64,000 bases of DNA from Hydrogenophilales bacterium (GTDB lineage: Bacteria; Pseudomonadota; Gammaproteobacteria; Burkholderiales; Thiobacillaceae), in the NCBI GenBank assembly GCA_016703155.1, contig JADJCP010000001.1:372001-436000 (forward strand), in the 5' to 3' direction. The notes below the pieces were generated by a model. That model ran no database searches and had not been told where the DNA came from. It saw only the letters and a program-made list of their open reading frames with translations. Numbering within the stretch: position 1 is the first letter of the stretch; the number at the start of each line of letters is the position of its first letter. Of this stretch, positions 1-8,480 are shown one piece after another. The position numbers and the translations under genes are program-made.

Positions 1-11
1 ACGGTGCCCCA

Positions 12-353
12 ATGGAAATCCTGTTCGACGAAGCCAGCCAAAACCCCAAGCGCATTGCTCTGCGTGGCCGCCTTGACCTGAAAGGGTCCGGCGAGATCGA
101 CCTGCGTTTCACCAGCCTGACCGCCACCGATGCCAGCAACGTGCTGGTCGACATGAGCGAGGTCGAATTCATCGCCTCCATCGGCATGCGCCTGCTCCTG
201 ACGTGCGCCAAGGCCAAGGCCGCGCGCGGTGGCAAACTGGCCTTGTATGGCTTGCAGCCGATGGTCGCCGAAGCACTGGAAACGGCCGGCATCGATAGCC
301 TGATTCCGCTGTACGCCGATGCACCGGCGGCGCTCGCCGGCCTGCATGCCTAA
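12..353 (+). CDS. STAS-domain anti-sigma factor antagonist
   Basis: Single STAS domain of 113 residues, the usual SpoIIAA/RsbV size. The segment around residues 50-60 (EVEFIASIGMRLLL) aligns with the SpoIIAA phosphorylation loop. Ser56 sits where SpoIIAA has its phosphoserine, and Ala55 replaces the usual Asp. Proteins of this family are phosphorylated by an RsbW-type kinase and dephosphorylated by a PP2C/SpoIIE phosphatase to control a partner. Both enzymes are encoded immediately downstream (gaps of 15 and 3 bases), so a complete partner-switch operon is inferred. The ATG lies 12 bases from the window edge, so its ribosome binding site and any upstream gene are only partly visible. Confidence 0.88.
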   Translation: MEILFDEASQNPKRIALRGRLDLKGSGEIDLRFTSLTATDASNVLVDMSEVEFIASIGMRLLLTCAKAKAARGGKLALYGLQPMVAEALETAGIDSLIPLYADAPAALAGLHA

Positions 354-368
354 CACGCCGTACCGGCT

Positions 369-848
369 TTGACTCCATTGCCTCCGGGGACTTTGCCGGA
401 CGGGGCGTCTCGCCTGGTCCTGACCAGCGACCATCAGGGCCTGACGGCATTGGCCGAATGGCTTGAGCATTTCGCCGACCAAAATGCCTTGCCCGCGCAA
501 GCCCGGTTCAGGCTCGACCTCGTTCTCACCGAGGCCGTCACCAACGTCATGGATCATGGTCACCTGCCCGAGGTGAAGGGCCGCATCGAGCTGGCGTGTC
601 GAGTACAGGATCAATTGATCCAGGTTGAGATCACCGACGACGGCCCGCCTTTCGACCCGACCGCGCGCGCGCCGGTGGTTCTGCCAGACTGCCTGGCAAT
701 GGCCACGCCCGGGGGCCTCGGGATACATCTGATCCGGCAATACACCTCGGCTCTCGCTTACCGCCGCGAGGACGCATGCAATGTCCTGCGCATGACCCTG
801 CCGGTCGAACCTACGCCCCCCGGCCACACTCTTGATCAGCCGCAATAA
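369..848 (+). CDS. RsbW-like anti-sigma regulatory histidine-kinase-type ATPase
   Basis: A HATPase_c_2 protein of 159 residues. It shows the N box (TEAVTNVMDHG, near residue 55), the G1 box (DDGPPFDP, near 97) and the G2 box (GGLGIHLIR, near 118). In the family these enzymes phosphorylate a STAS partner on serine and sequester either that partner or a sigma factor. The gene lies between the STAS protein and a SpoIIE phosphatase, giving the classic three-part switch. The open frame begins with TTG at 369, 15 bases after the STAS stop, and no upstream in-frame ATG fits better. The regulated target is not visible. Confidence 0.85.
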   Translation: MTPLPPGTLPDGASRLVLTSDHQGLTALAEWLEHFADQNALPAQARFRLDLVLTEAVTNVMDHGHLPEVKGRIELACRVQDQLIQVEITDDGPPFDPTARAPVVLPDCLAMATPGGLGIHLIRQYTSALAYRREDACNVLRMTLPVEPTPPGHTLDQPQ

Positions 849-851
849 GAA

Positions 852-2051
852 TTGGACTACCGAAAAATTCAGCTTTTCCAGGATATTACTGCCCCGCAGG
901 TGGCCGATATCCTGTCATCAAGCAGGCGTATCCGCCTGGCGGATGGCGAGAGACTGATCGAAGCCGGGCAAGACAACCATTACCTGTTTCTGCTCGTCGA
1001 TGGCCTGATGGAAGCCCGCCTGACCGGCGACGCCAGCCACTCCGGAATGCCCATCGCCCCCGGCGAAGCCATCGGCGAAATGTCCGTACTCGATGGCCAG
1101 CGTACCTCGGCGCATGTCTACTCTGTCGGAGAGAGCGACGTTCTGGCCGTGCATGAAGACGATTTCTGGCGTCATCTGGCGCCGATACCCGGCGTCATGC
1201 GCAACCTTACCCGCCTGGTTACGCATCGCCTGCGACTGAACAGCGAACGGATGATACGCACCTTCGAGGAACAACTGCGCATCGAGCACTTCAAGAAGGA
1301 ACTGGCTACGGCCCATGACATCCAGATGGGCCTGCTACCGCACCACGACCCACTCTTTCCACGCCACCGCCAGGTGGATGTCCATGCCTACCTTCTGCCC
1401 GCCAAGGAAGTCGGCGGCGATCTCTACGATGCTTTCGCCATCGACGACGAGCATATCCTGGTGGCGGTAGGCGACGTCTCCGGCAAAGGCATGCCCGCGG
1501 CCATGTTCATGATGCGCACCCTGACCCTGCTGCGCGCCCACGGCAATGGCAAAGAGCCCTGCGATCGACTCATGCCGACACTCAATCGCCTGCTCTGCGA
1601 CGGCAACGAGGCCAACATGTTCGTCACGCTCTATATCGCGGTGCTCTCGGTACATACAGGCAGGTTGGTTCTGTTCAACGGTGGCCATCCCGCGCCGCTG
1701 CTATCCCGACAGGGGGGCCCGTTCGAAGCGGTCACCGGTGCCAAGGGCGCCTTACTAGGGATGATCCCCGAGGTTGCTTATCGCTGCCACGAGATCACGC
1801 TTTCCGCCGGAGACCGCATCGTGCTCTACAGCGATGGCGTCACCGAAGCGGAAAATCCGGCGCAAGAGATGTTCAGCCAGGCGCGGACGCAAGCCACCCT
1901 GGACGACTCGCCAAGAGACGATTCCATGCAAGGGCTGGTCATCAGCTTGACTCAGGGCGTGACCGATTTCGCCGCAGGCGCGGAACAATCCGACGACATC
2001 ACGATCCTGGGACTGCGCTATCTTGGCCAGAACGCACCAGCTACCGGGTGA
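852..2051 (+). CDS. cNMP-binding SpoIIE/PP2C-type serine phosphatase
   Basis: Two-domain protein of 399 residues. Residues 1-120 form a cyclic nucleotide-binding domain with a recognisable phosphate-binding cassette (IGEMSVLDGQRTSAHV). A linker of about 30 residues with coiled-coil character follows. Residues 165-390 are a SpoIIE-type PP2C phosphatase with the metal-binding aspartates in GGDLYD, GDVSGKG, SDGVTEA and SDDITIL. It should dephosphorylate the STAS protein encoded two genes upstream, possibly gated by cAMP or cGMP. It starts with TTG three bases after the kinase stop, which suggests translational coupling. The cyclic-nucleotide link is inferred from the domain and from the cyclase at 6171-8303. 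Confidence 0.87.
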   Translation: MDYRKIQLFQDITAPQVADILSSSRRIRLADGERLIEAGQDNHYLFLLVDGLMEARLTGDASHSGMPIAPGEAIGEMSVLDGQRTSAHVYSVGESDVLAVHEDDFWRHLAPIPGVMRNLTRLVTHRLRLNSERMIRTFEEQLRIEHFKKELATAHDIQMGLLPHHDPLFPRHRQVDVHAYLLPAKEVGGDLYDAFAIDDEHILVAVGDVSGKGMPAAMFMMRTLTLLRAHGNGKEPCDRLMPTLNRLLCDGNEANMFVTLYIAVLSVHTGRLVLFNGGHPAPLLSRQGGPFEAVTGAKGALLGMIPEVAYRCHEITLSAGDRIVLYSDGVTEAENPAQEMFSQARTQATLDDSPRDDSMQGLVISLTQGVTDFAAGAEQSDDITILGLRYLGQNAPATG

Positions 2052-2119
2052 TTGCAATTCATCCATCGGCTATCTTGTGTTAACGTTCAAAAAAACCATT
2101 TCATAGGGGAACCACAATC

Positions 2120-2566
2120 ATGTCAGCCATCCGTCTGTTCGTTCTCGCTCTGTTGTTCTGCCTTGGTGTGCCCGCGCTAGCCGACAGCACCATCATCGGC
2201 TACGTCAAGACGGTCAAGGGCGAGGCCTTCGTGGTCAACGCCGGACAACCTGTAAAAGCCGTCGTGGGCACCCCCGTACAGCCCGGCAGCGTCCTCAAGA
2301 CGGGCGCCAATGCCTCCATGGGCGTCACCTTCAAGGACAACACGGTCATGTCCTTCGGTCCGGATACGGAACTGACCGACGACGAATACATATACGCACC
2401 CAACAAAGGCAACCTCAAGCTCGGTGCCAGCCTGGCCAAGGGCACCCTGGCCTACCTCTCCGGAGCCATCGCCAAGATCAAGCCGGATGCCGTATCGGTG
2501 AAGACACCCACCGGCACCATCGGCGTGCGCGGCACCCATTTCGTGGTCAAAGTCGAACCCGACTGA
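2120..2566 (+). CDS. FecR-domain periplasmic protein
   Basis: FecR-fold protein of 148 residues with a cleavable signal peptide (residues 1-21, ending in PALA). The FecR beta-rich core is seen in 'GEAFVVNAGQPVKAVVGTPV' and in 'PTGTIGVRGTHFVV' at the C terminus. AGGGGA lies about 9 bases before the ATG. It is not the TonB-regulatory FecR, because there is no membrane anchor or sigma-interacting domain. Short exported FecR proteins of this kind are often found near CHASE2 cyclases and OmpA proteins in Proteobacteria, as here. The ligand is unknown. Confidence 0.82.
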   Translation: MSAIRLFVLALLFCLGVPALADSTIIGYVKTVKGEAFVVNAGQPVKAVVGTPVQPGSVLKTGANASMGVTFKDNTVMSFGPDTELTDDEYIYAPNKGNLKLGASLAKGTLAYLSGAIAKIKPDAVSVKTPTGTIGVRGTHFVVKVEPD

Positions 2567-2582
2567 CCGTCCGTTCATCATC

Positions 2583-4262
2583 ATGCGTTTAGCCGCCAGC
2601 ATGCTCGTGGCCGGTCTGTTGTCGACCGGTTGCTCCCAGATCGTCATTGTCCCTCCGGCACCGGACGGTTCCTCGACCACGGTCGATGTCGCCTGGGAAA
2701 AGGCCCGCGAAAAGGGCAATACCTCGCTCGACAGGCACGGCTACGCCTTCTACGTCGACCGCATCCAGGATGTCGTCTACCGGATCAGCGAGGAAGACAT
2801 CGAGGCGCAATTCGGCCCGGCCCTGAACCCGATGCGCGAAATCCTCGCCGCCGGCCTTCCCGAACTGCCGCATTCCTACGCGGCCTTGATGGCGTCCGAA
2901 CGGGGGCCGCTCGGCTCGCTTGCCATCGAGTTGAACACGCGCGCACCCGTGGTGCTGGAGCAGGCCGGTCAAGGCATGTACATCGATGGCTACCCCAACC
3001 TGCCCCATGCCATCGATCCCAAGCGCCTGACAGGCGACTTCACCCCCGCCCTGGAAGCGCAGACCGCCACCCTGGAAGCGATGCGCTCCTACCTGGCCCT
3101 GCTGGAGCCCCCGGATGGCTACCAGGATCGGTTGACCTACCGTTTCGACGGCAAGGAGTATGTCCTTGAACGCCCCGGCCAGGGACTGACCCTGGACGGC
3201 ATCGAACATCAGGCCGACGCCGACGAAATCGAACGGGATTTCGGCCCGGCCCTGGCCGCGCAACGCGAGATCCTCGCCGCCGGTCTGCCCGAGCTGCCCC
3301 ATTCCTATGCGGCACTGCTGGAGCACGCAACCGGCGCGCTCGGCGACCTGACCTATGACGCCAACGATGCCGGCATTCGCCATCGGCTCGAACGTGCCGC
3401 CGACGGCGTCTTCATCGACGGCTACCCCGATCGGCCGCACGCCATCGACATCGCGCGCCTGCAAGGCGATTTCGGCCCGGCCGTCGATGCGCTGGCCCAG
3501 ACCCTCAAAGCCATGCGCTCCTACATCATCCTGCTGGAAAGTCCGGACGGCGCCGCCAGCAAGGTGGTCTTCCGTACCCGTGGCACAGAAACCCGGCTGG
3601 AACATGTCGGCCAAAGCCTGACCCTCGACGGCATCGACCACGAGGCCGACGCGCAGCTTGCCGCGACGGACTTTGGCCCGGCGAGGACATCGACCAAGCA
3701 GATCCTCGACGAAGGCCTGCCCAAGCTACCCCATTCCTATGTCGCGCTGATGGCAAATCCGTTGGGACCGCTGGGCGAGGTGGAAATTCTGGAGGGCATC
3801 AGCCAGGGCGTCCTCCTCGACCAATCCGGTCAGGCCATCATCATCGACGGCTATTCCAGCAAGATTTATGCGCTGGACGAAGCACAGTACCGCAAGGATT
3901 TCGGCGACTCGCTGACGGCCCTGCCGCCCCCGCCGGTAACCCATCTGCTCTATTTCGATTCCGGCAGTGTCCGCCTGACGGCGGATTCACGAGCCATCAT
4001 GCCGCTCATCCTGGATGACATACGCACGCACCCGGCGGCCGACGTATCCATCGCCGGCTACACCGACACCGTCGGCGGCGAGGAACTCAACGAGCGCCTC
4101 TCCCACAAGCGCAGCGAAGCCATTGCCGTGTTGATCGTCAAGAGCGGCGTGCCGACGCAGGAAATCAGTCTGGCCTACTTCGGCAAGACGGCCCTGGCGG
4201 TGGAGACGCCTGACAACACTCCGGAACTCCTCAACCGTCGGGTCGAGATCACCATCCGCTGA
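2583..4262 (+). CDS. OmpA-family outer-membrane lipoprotein with internal repeats
   Basis: Lipoprotein of 559 residues: signal peptide with lipobox LLSTGC (Cys17), then a repetitive region, then a C-terminal OmpA/MotB peptidoglycan-binding domain (about residues 455-559; 'YFDSGSVRLT', 'AGYTDTVGG', 'LNRRVEITI'). The middle holds three copies of a unit centred on 'FGPA...EILAAGLPELPHSY', alternating with a second unit 'IDGYP..PHAID..RL.GDF'. I do not recognise these repeats as a named domain. The ATG is 16 bases after the FecR stop, so the pair is probably one transcript. Its stop abuts the stop of the convergent glutaminase gene. Confidence 0.82.
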   Translation: MRLAASMLVAGLLSTGCSQIVIVPPAPDGSSTTVDVAWEKAREKGNTSLDRHGYAFYVDRIQDVVYRISEEDIEAQFGPALNPMREILAAGLPELPHSYAALMASERGPLGSLAIELNTRAPVVLEQAGQGMYIDGYPNLPHAIDPKRLTGDFTPALEAQTATLEAMRSYLALLEPPDGYQDRLTYRFDGKEYVLERPGQGLTLDGIEHQADADEIERDFGPALAAQREILAAGLPELPHSYAALLEHATGALGDLTYDANDAGIRHRLERAADGVFIDGYPDRPHAIDIARLQGDFGPAVDALAQTLKAMRSYIILLESPDGAASKVVFRTRGTETRLEHVGQSLTLDGIDHEADAQLAATDFGPARTSTKQILDEGLPKLPHSYVALMANPLGPLGEVEILEGISQGVLLDQSGQAIIIDGYSSKIYALDEAQYRKDFGDSLTALPPPPVTHLLYFDSGSVRLTADSRAIMPLILDDIRTHPAADVSIAGYTDTVGGEELNERLSHKRSEAIAVLIVKSGVPTQEISLAYFGKTALAVETPDNTPELLNRRVEITIR

Positions 4263-6086
4263 TCAAGCCAGCGCGCCGATCCACTGGGTGGCGCGGCGCA
4301 GCTTGCTGGCCATATCCTTGGCGAGGTTCTCCAGCAGGGCGATTTTCAGCAGCGGCGCGTGCTCCGACAGCCTGTCGAAGTCCCCGGTATCGAGAATCCA
4401 GCACTTCACTTCGGTGTCGGCGTGGACCGAAGCGCTACGCGTTGTCTGACCCAGCAGGGCCATCTCGCCGAAGTTCATCCCCGGCCCCAGTGAAGCAATG
4501 CGCTGGTGGCCGCCACTCTGGAGCGGCACCAGGATGCTGACCTGGCCGGACTCGATAAAGAAGATACGGCCGTCGCCGGCCTGGCCGGTCACCAGGATGG
4601 GCTGGCCCGCCGCGAACGATTGCCGGGTGATCACCGCCTCGACCTGTTCCATCAAGGTCTCGGGCATCCCCGCGAACAGCGGCGACTCGGTCAGGGAACC
4701 AACCGCGGCCATGCTCCGCGACACATCGCCATAGAGCCGGTTTTCGCACCACTCGACCGCCAGATCGTTGTCCTCGAAACTGAGAAAGCCACGATCGCCC
4801 TCCCCGGCCGATTTGCTGAGCGGATCCATGATGGCGTGGCGCTCATGGATGCGCGAGAACACCACGGCGATATCATCCCTGGCGAATCCGAGACGCGCCT
4901 GGTTGAGCAAGCGGGCCGCGCTTTCAGACAAGCCGGCGACTTGATTCATATCCAGGATGAAGCTGTGGCTGTCGGCCGCCATGTCCTGCATGCGCCGGAT
5001 GATGTATTCGACCCCGTCAACGGCCAGAAAACCATGCAGGCAGAGGTATTTGATCCGGTGCGCCTGGGCGTTCAGACAGGCACGCATCTCCAATCCGGGC
5101 TGACGCCGGGAAGGGGCATCGGCACCGGTGTAGACCCGGCTCAGGGCCATGCCGGGTGACCCGGAGCGACTGAATACATGCAGGCCGAAATCGCGCGACA
5201 ACCGCTTGCAGACTTCGATGCCACGGACGCTGTTGCCCTTGGCATCGAGTCGCGGCGAGAAGATGCCGATACCGAAACGGCCGGGCAACACGGCGATAAT
5301 GCCGCCGCCGACGCCGCTCTTGGCGGGCATGCCGACTTCATACAGCCAACTGCCCGCGTAGTCGTACATGCCGCAGGTCGCCATGACGCTGAGCACGCGC
5401 TCGACATGTTCGGACGGCAAGGCACGCACCCCGGTGACCGGATGCACGCCGCCGTTGGCGAGCGTCGCCGCCATGAAGGCCAGATCGCGACAATCCACCA
5501 GGACGGAGCACTGGCGGAAATAGTTCTCCAGCGAGGCCCTGGGCTCGCCCTCGATAATGCCGAAGTTCTTCAGCATCCAGGCAATGGCCCGGTTGCGAAA
5601 CCCGGGTTCGCTTTCCGACCGATACACCGATTCATCGACGCCCACTTCATGCCCCACGAACGCGGACATGGAGGTTTCAATGCGCCGCCACTGTGCCTCC
5701 GGATCCTCGCCCGCCACCAGGCTCGCCGTGGCGATTGCACCAGCATTGATCATCGGATTCATCGGTGCACCAGTTTGGGGATTCAGACTGATCGAATTGA
5801 AGGCATCGCCGCTCGGTTCCACACCCACCTTGCCGAGCACGAAATCGCGCCCCTGATCGGCCAGCGCGGTGGCATAGACGAAGGGCTTGGAGATCGACTG
5901 GATCGTGAACAACTGCCCGCAATCGCCCACTGAATACGCCACGCCGTCCATCGTCACCAGGCAGATGCCGAACCAGTTGGGGTCGGCCTTGGTCAACTCC
6001 GGGATATAGCTGGCCAGTTCACCACTGTTCAGGCCGGCGACACGACCGTGCAAATCTTCAAGGTACGTCTGAATCGGAGAGTGCAT
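4263..6086 (-). CDS. glsA: glutaminase A with C-terminal STAS and cNMP-binding domains
   Basis: Protein of 607 residues. About 1-310 is a serine-dependent beta-lactamase-like glutaminase (L-Gln to L-Glu plus NH3) with the Ser-x-x-Lys motif in IQSISKPF and conserved NAGAIATASL. About 345-440 is a STAS domain. About 480-600 is a cNMP-binding domain with an intact cassette (FGEMALLGQTTRSASV). The ATG at 6086 is chosen because GAGGG lies 7 bases upstream and the protein then begins where glutaminases normally do; the open frame runs 24 residues further. In the STAS loop (GLSESAARLL) a Glu falls at the usual phosphoserine position. Allosteric control by cyclic nucleotide is inferred. Confidence 0.88.
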   Translation of the reverse strand: MHSPIQTYLEDLHGRVAGLNSGELASYIPELTKADPNWFGICLVTMDGVAYSVGDCGQLFTIQSISKPFVYATALADQGRDFVLGKVGVEPSGDAFNSISLNPQTGAPMNPMINAGAIATASLVAGEDPEAQWRRIETSMSAFVGHEVGVDESVYRSESEPGFRNRAIAWMLKNFGIIEGEPRASLENYFRQCSVLVDCRDLAFMAATLANGGVHPVTGVRALPSEHVERVLSVMATCGMYDYAGSWLYEVGMPAKSGVGGGIIAVLPGRFGIGIFSPRLDAKGNSVRGIEVCKRLSRDFGLHVFSRSGSPGMALSRVYTGADAPSRRQPGLEMRACLNAQAHRIKYLCLHGFLAVDGVEYIIRRMQDMAADSHSFILDMNQVAGLSESAARLLNQARLGFARDDIAVVFSRIHERHAIMDPLSKSAGEGDRGFLSFEDNDLAVEWCENRLYGDVSRSMAAVGSLTESPLFAGMPETLMEQVEAVITRQSFAAGQPILVTGQAGDGRIFFIESGQVSILVPLQSGGHQRIASLGPGMNFGEMALLGQTTRSASVHADTEVKCWILDTGDFDRLSEHAPLLKIALLENLAKDMASKLRRATQWIGALA

Positions 6087-6170
6087 AGGGTGTCCCTCAG
6101 GGTGATGACTGTCATATTCAATACGCAATTTCCACGCCACCCGAACGGGCGAGCGCACACAGACCGAACG

Positions 6171-8303
6171 CTATTTTTCCGTGAAAACGATGACGTCGCC
6201 GGTCTGGCCTTTTTCAAGCCGGCCGAGATGGAGCTTGACCAGTGGATCGTTCGGACGCACGGCCGCCAGGCTTTCGAAAGCCTCCCTGGCCCGTGGATCG
6301 TTGTCCGCCATCAGACGGTAGGCCGAGGCGTAGTCCGGGTCGGGGATGGCGCTCTGGTCTTCCTCGGGAATTTCCGGCTGATACACCATGAGCGGTAGCG
6401 TCTTCCCCTTCAGCACCAGTTTCCCCACCGGCCGCGTCGTGACGCCAGTGCAGCCGGACAGCGTCGCCTCCGAGACACAGACCAGCGTGCCCAGCTGCTT
6501 GTTGACGCTTTCCAGCCGGGCCGCCGTATTCACCGGGTCGCCAAGTGCCCGATAGTCGAAGATCGTCGAACCGCCAAAATTGCCTACCGTCACCTCACCG
6601 GTATGGATGCCGATCCGGGTCGCGCCGAAGGGGATGCCCTCGGCGTTGGCCTTGGCCGCGTGACGCTGGGCAAAGCGGTGCATGTCCATGGCGCAGCGCA
6701 GGGCTCGCTGGCGATGGTCCGGCTGTTCCACCGGCGCCGAGAACATGATGGCGACGGCATCGCCGACGATGCGATCCAGGGTGCCCTCATGCTGGAAAGC
6801 GATGCGGATCATGCTGTCCAGATAATCGTTCAGCAGGGCCACCGCCTCGGCCGGGTCGAGCTTTTCCATCAGGTTGGTGAAGCCGGCCAGGTCGGTGAAG
6901 ATAAAACTGCATTCCCGCCGACAGCCGCCCAGTTCCAGCTGGCCGGGATTGTCGACCAGATGACTGACCAGATTAGGCGACACGTAGCGCGCGAAGGCCT
7001 GTTTCACCCAGCGCTGGCGACGCTCCGTGGCGACATGATGCAGCAGGCTGGTCAAGATGAAGATCAGCAGCAAGGCCAGCCCCGGGGTGACCGGGTCGAG
7101 CAGCAGGCCATGCTGCGAAAACGCGTACCAACCGCCCCAACCGGTGATGACCAGGGTGATCGCCGCCGCCGCCGCGGACAAGAGCGCGCCCGCCCAGATG
7201 CCCACGAAGCCCACCAAAAGGCCACCCGTCAGAATCCCCAGCACTTCCAGACCCGGCGCCCAGTTGGGCCGCGACAGATGCGTCCCGAGAAGGATCTGCT
7301 CCAGCGCCTGGGCATGGGTTTCGACCCCCGGCATCGTCCCCCCGAGTGGGTTGAAGCGCAGATCCATCAAGCCTTGGGCGGAACTGCCGACCAGGACGAT
7401 GTGGTCGCGTAAGGCTGCCTCCGGAGCCTCGCCGGAGAGCACCTTCCAGGCGGGAATGTAGCGCTCGGCCACCGGCCGGGTGTAATGCACCCAAACCTCG
7501 CCCTGAGCCGTGACCGGCACATCCAGCGCGCCGATACGCACCTCCTGAAGCCCGACGCCATCCGCCTCGGCCGTCTTGACCATATAGTTGCGGGCGCCCT
7601 GGCCGACGCGCAGGGCTTCCGCCGCCAGCGACGGCACGATCCGATCGCCCATGCGCAGCAACAGCGGCACGCGACGCACGACGCCGTCGGCGTCCGGGAC
7701 AAAGGAAATCGCGCCATTGCCCGCCGCCGCGTCCTGTAAACCGGGGAGCGCGCCCACGGTGCTCTTGAATTCATGCAGAAACGCCAGGGGCGAGCCGCCC
7801 ACCTGCACCATCCTGAAGGGTTGCGCGAAGTGCCCCGGTGCCTGACCGGCGCGCGTCATGGCATGACCCAGGACCACCCCGCCCCGGGCGATGCGCGTGG
7901 CCAGAACCGCGTCGTGATCGGGAAGGCCGGCAAGATAGGCGCGCAACTCGGGGCTGGCGCCCCAGACCCCGAGCATGGCGCTCGGCGACGTGCGGTCGGG
8001 TTCGGCGAACATCATGTCGAAGACCACCGCCGCCGCGCCGCTGTCCTGCATGCGCTGCACCAGATCGGCGATGCGTGTCCTGGGCCAGGGCCACTGACCC
8101 AGCTTGGCCAGGCTGGCGTCGTCGATATCGATGATGCGCACCGGGGCCGGCTGATAGGTCCGGGGTGCCCAACGCTGGTATTGGTCGAATACCGTGTTGC
8201 GCAGCACCTGCAAGGGCAAGGGATCGAGCAGGAATACGCCCACGCCCAGCATCACCGCGACGATGGGCAGAAACCAGCCAAGATTCGGTTTTGGGAGATG
8301 CAT
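6171..8303 (-). CDS. CHASE2-domain class III adenylate/guanylate cyclase
   Basis: Membrane cyclase of 710 residues. An N-terminal transmembrane segment (residues 10-30) is followed by an extracytoplasmic CHASE2 sensor (about 35-330), three transmembrane helices (about 345-425) and a class III cyclase domain (about 465-645). Metal-binding aspartates are visible in FTDLAGF and GDAVAIMF, and the transition-state motif is in 'ALGDPVNTAARLE'. A short C-terminal tail follows. It should make cAMP (less likely cGMP) in response to a periplasmic cue. Three proteins with cNMP-binding domains are encoded within 5 kb. The glutaminase gene follows 84 bases downstream on the same strand and may be co-transcribed. 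Confidence 0.88.
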   Translation of the reverse strand: MHLPKPNLGWFLPIVAVMLGVGVFLLDPLPLQVLRNTVFDQYQRWAPRTYQPAPVRIIDIDDASLAKLGQWPWPRTRIADLVQRMQDSGAAAVVFDMMFAEPDRTSPSAMLGVWGASPELRAYLAGLPDHDAVLATRIARGGVVLGHAMTRAGQAPGHFAQPFRMVQVGGSPLAFLHEFKSTVGALPGLQDAAAGNGAISFVPDADGVVRRVPLLLRMGDRIVPSLAAEALRVGQGARNYMVKTAEADGVGLQEVRIGALDVPVTAQGEVWVHYTRPVAERYIPAWKVLSGEAPEAALRDHIVLVGSSAQGLMDLRFNPLGGTMPGVETHAQALEQILLGTHLSRPNWAPGLEVLGILTGGLLVGFVGIWAGALLSAAAAAITLVITGWGGWYAFSQHGLLLDPVTPGLALLLIFILTSLLHHVATERRQRWVKQAFARYVSPNLVSHLVDNPGQLELGGCRRECSFIFTDLAGFTNLMEKLDPAEAVALLNDYLDSMIRIAFQHEGTLDRIVGDAVAIMFSAPVEQPDHRQRALRCAMDMHRFAQRHAAKANAEGIPFGATRIGIHTGEVTVGNFGGSTIFDYRALGDPVNTAARLESVNKQLGTLVCVSEATLSGCTGVTTRPVGKLVLKGKTLPLMVYQPEIPEEDQSAIPDPDYASAYRLMADNDPRAREAFESLAAVRPNDPLVKLHLGRLEKGQTGDVIVFTEK

Positions 8304-8393
8304 GGGTGGCCCGTGATGAGTCGGGTGTAGCCTGTAACTGGACCGGACAGAGCTTAGCGCCGTGAGCCGACTTGTCCAATACTTTAGACGCCC

Positions 8394-8421
8394 TTTTCAG
8401 CGGCCGGGCAATTGGTATGAT
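8394..8421 (+). promoter_or_regulatory. Possible sigma-70 promoter for the cNMP/rhodanese gene
   Basis: TATGAT at 8416-8421 resembles a -10 box. TTTTCA at 8394-8399 is a weak -35, with 16 bases between them. The site lies in the 177-base divergent gap between the CHASE2 cyclase and the plus-strand gene at 8481. This is a pattern match only. Confidence 0.35.
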
Positions 8422-8480
8422 GGCCGCCAAGAAGAAATAGCCGCAAGCCAGACCGTCATATTTCAAGGAGGAAAATCGCC

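Noticed and set aside
6087..6158. N-terminal extension of the glutaminase to 6158
   Set aside because: The extra 24 residues have no family match, while the ATG at 6086 has GAGGG at good spacing.
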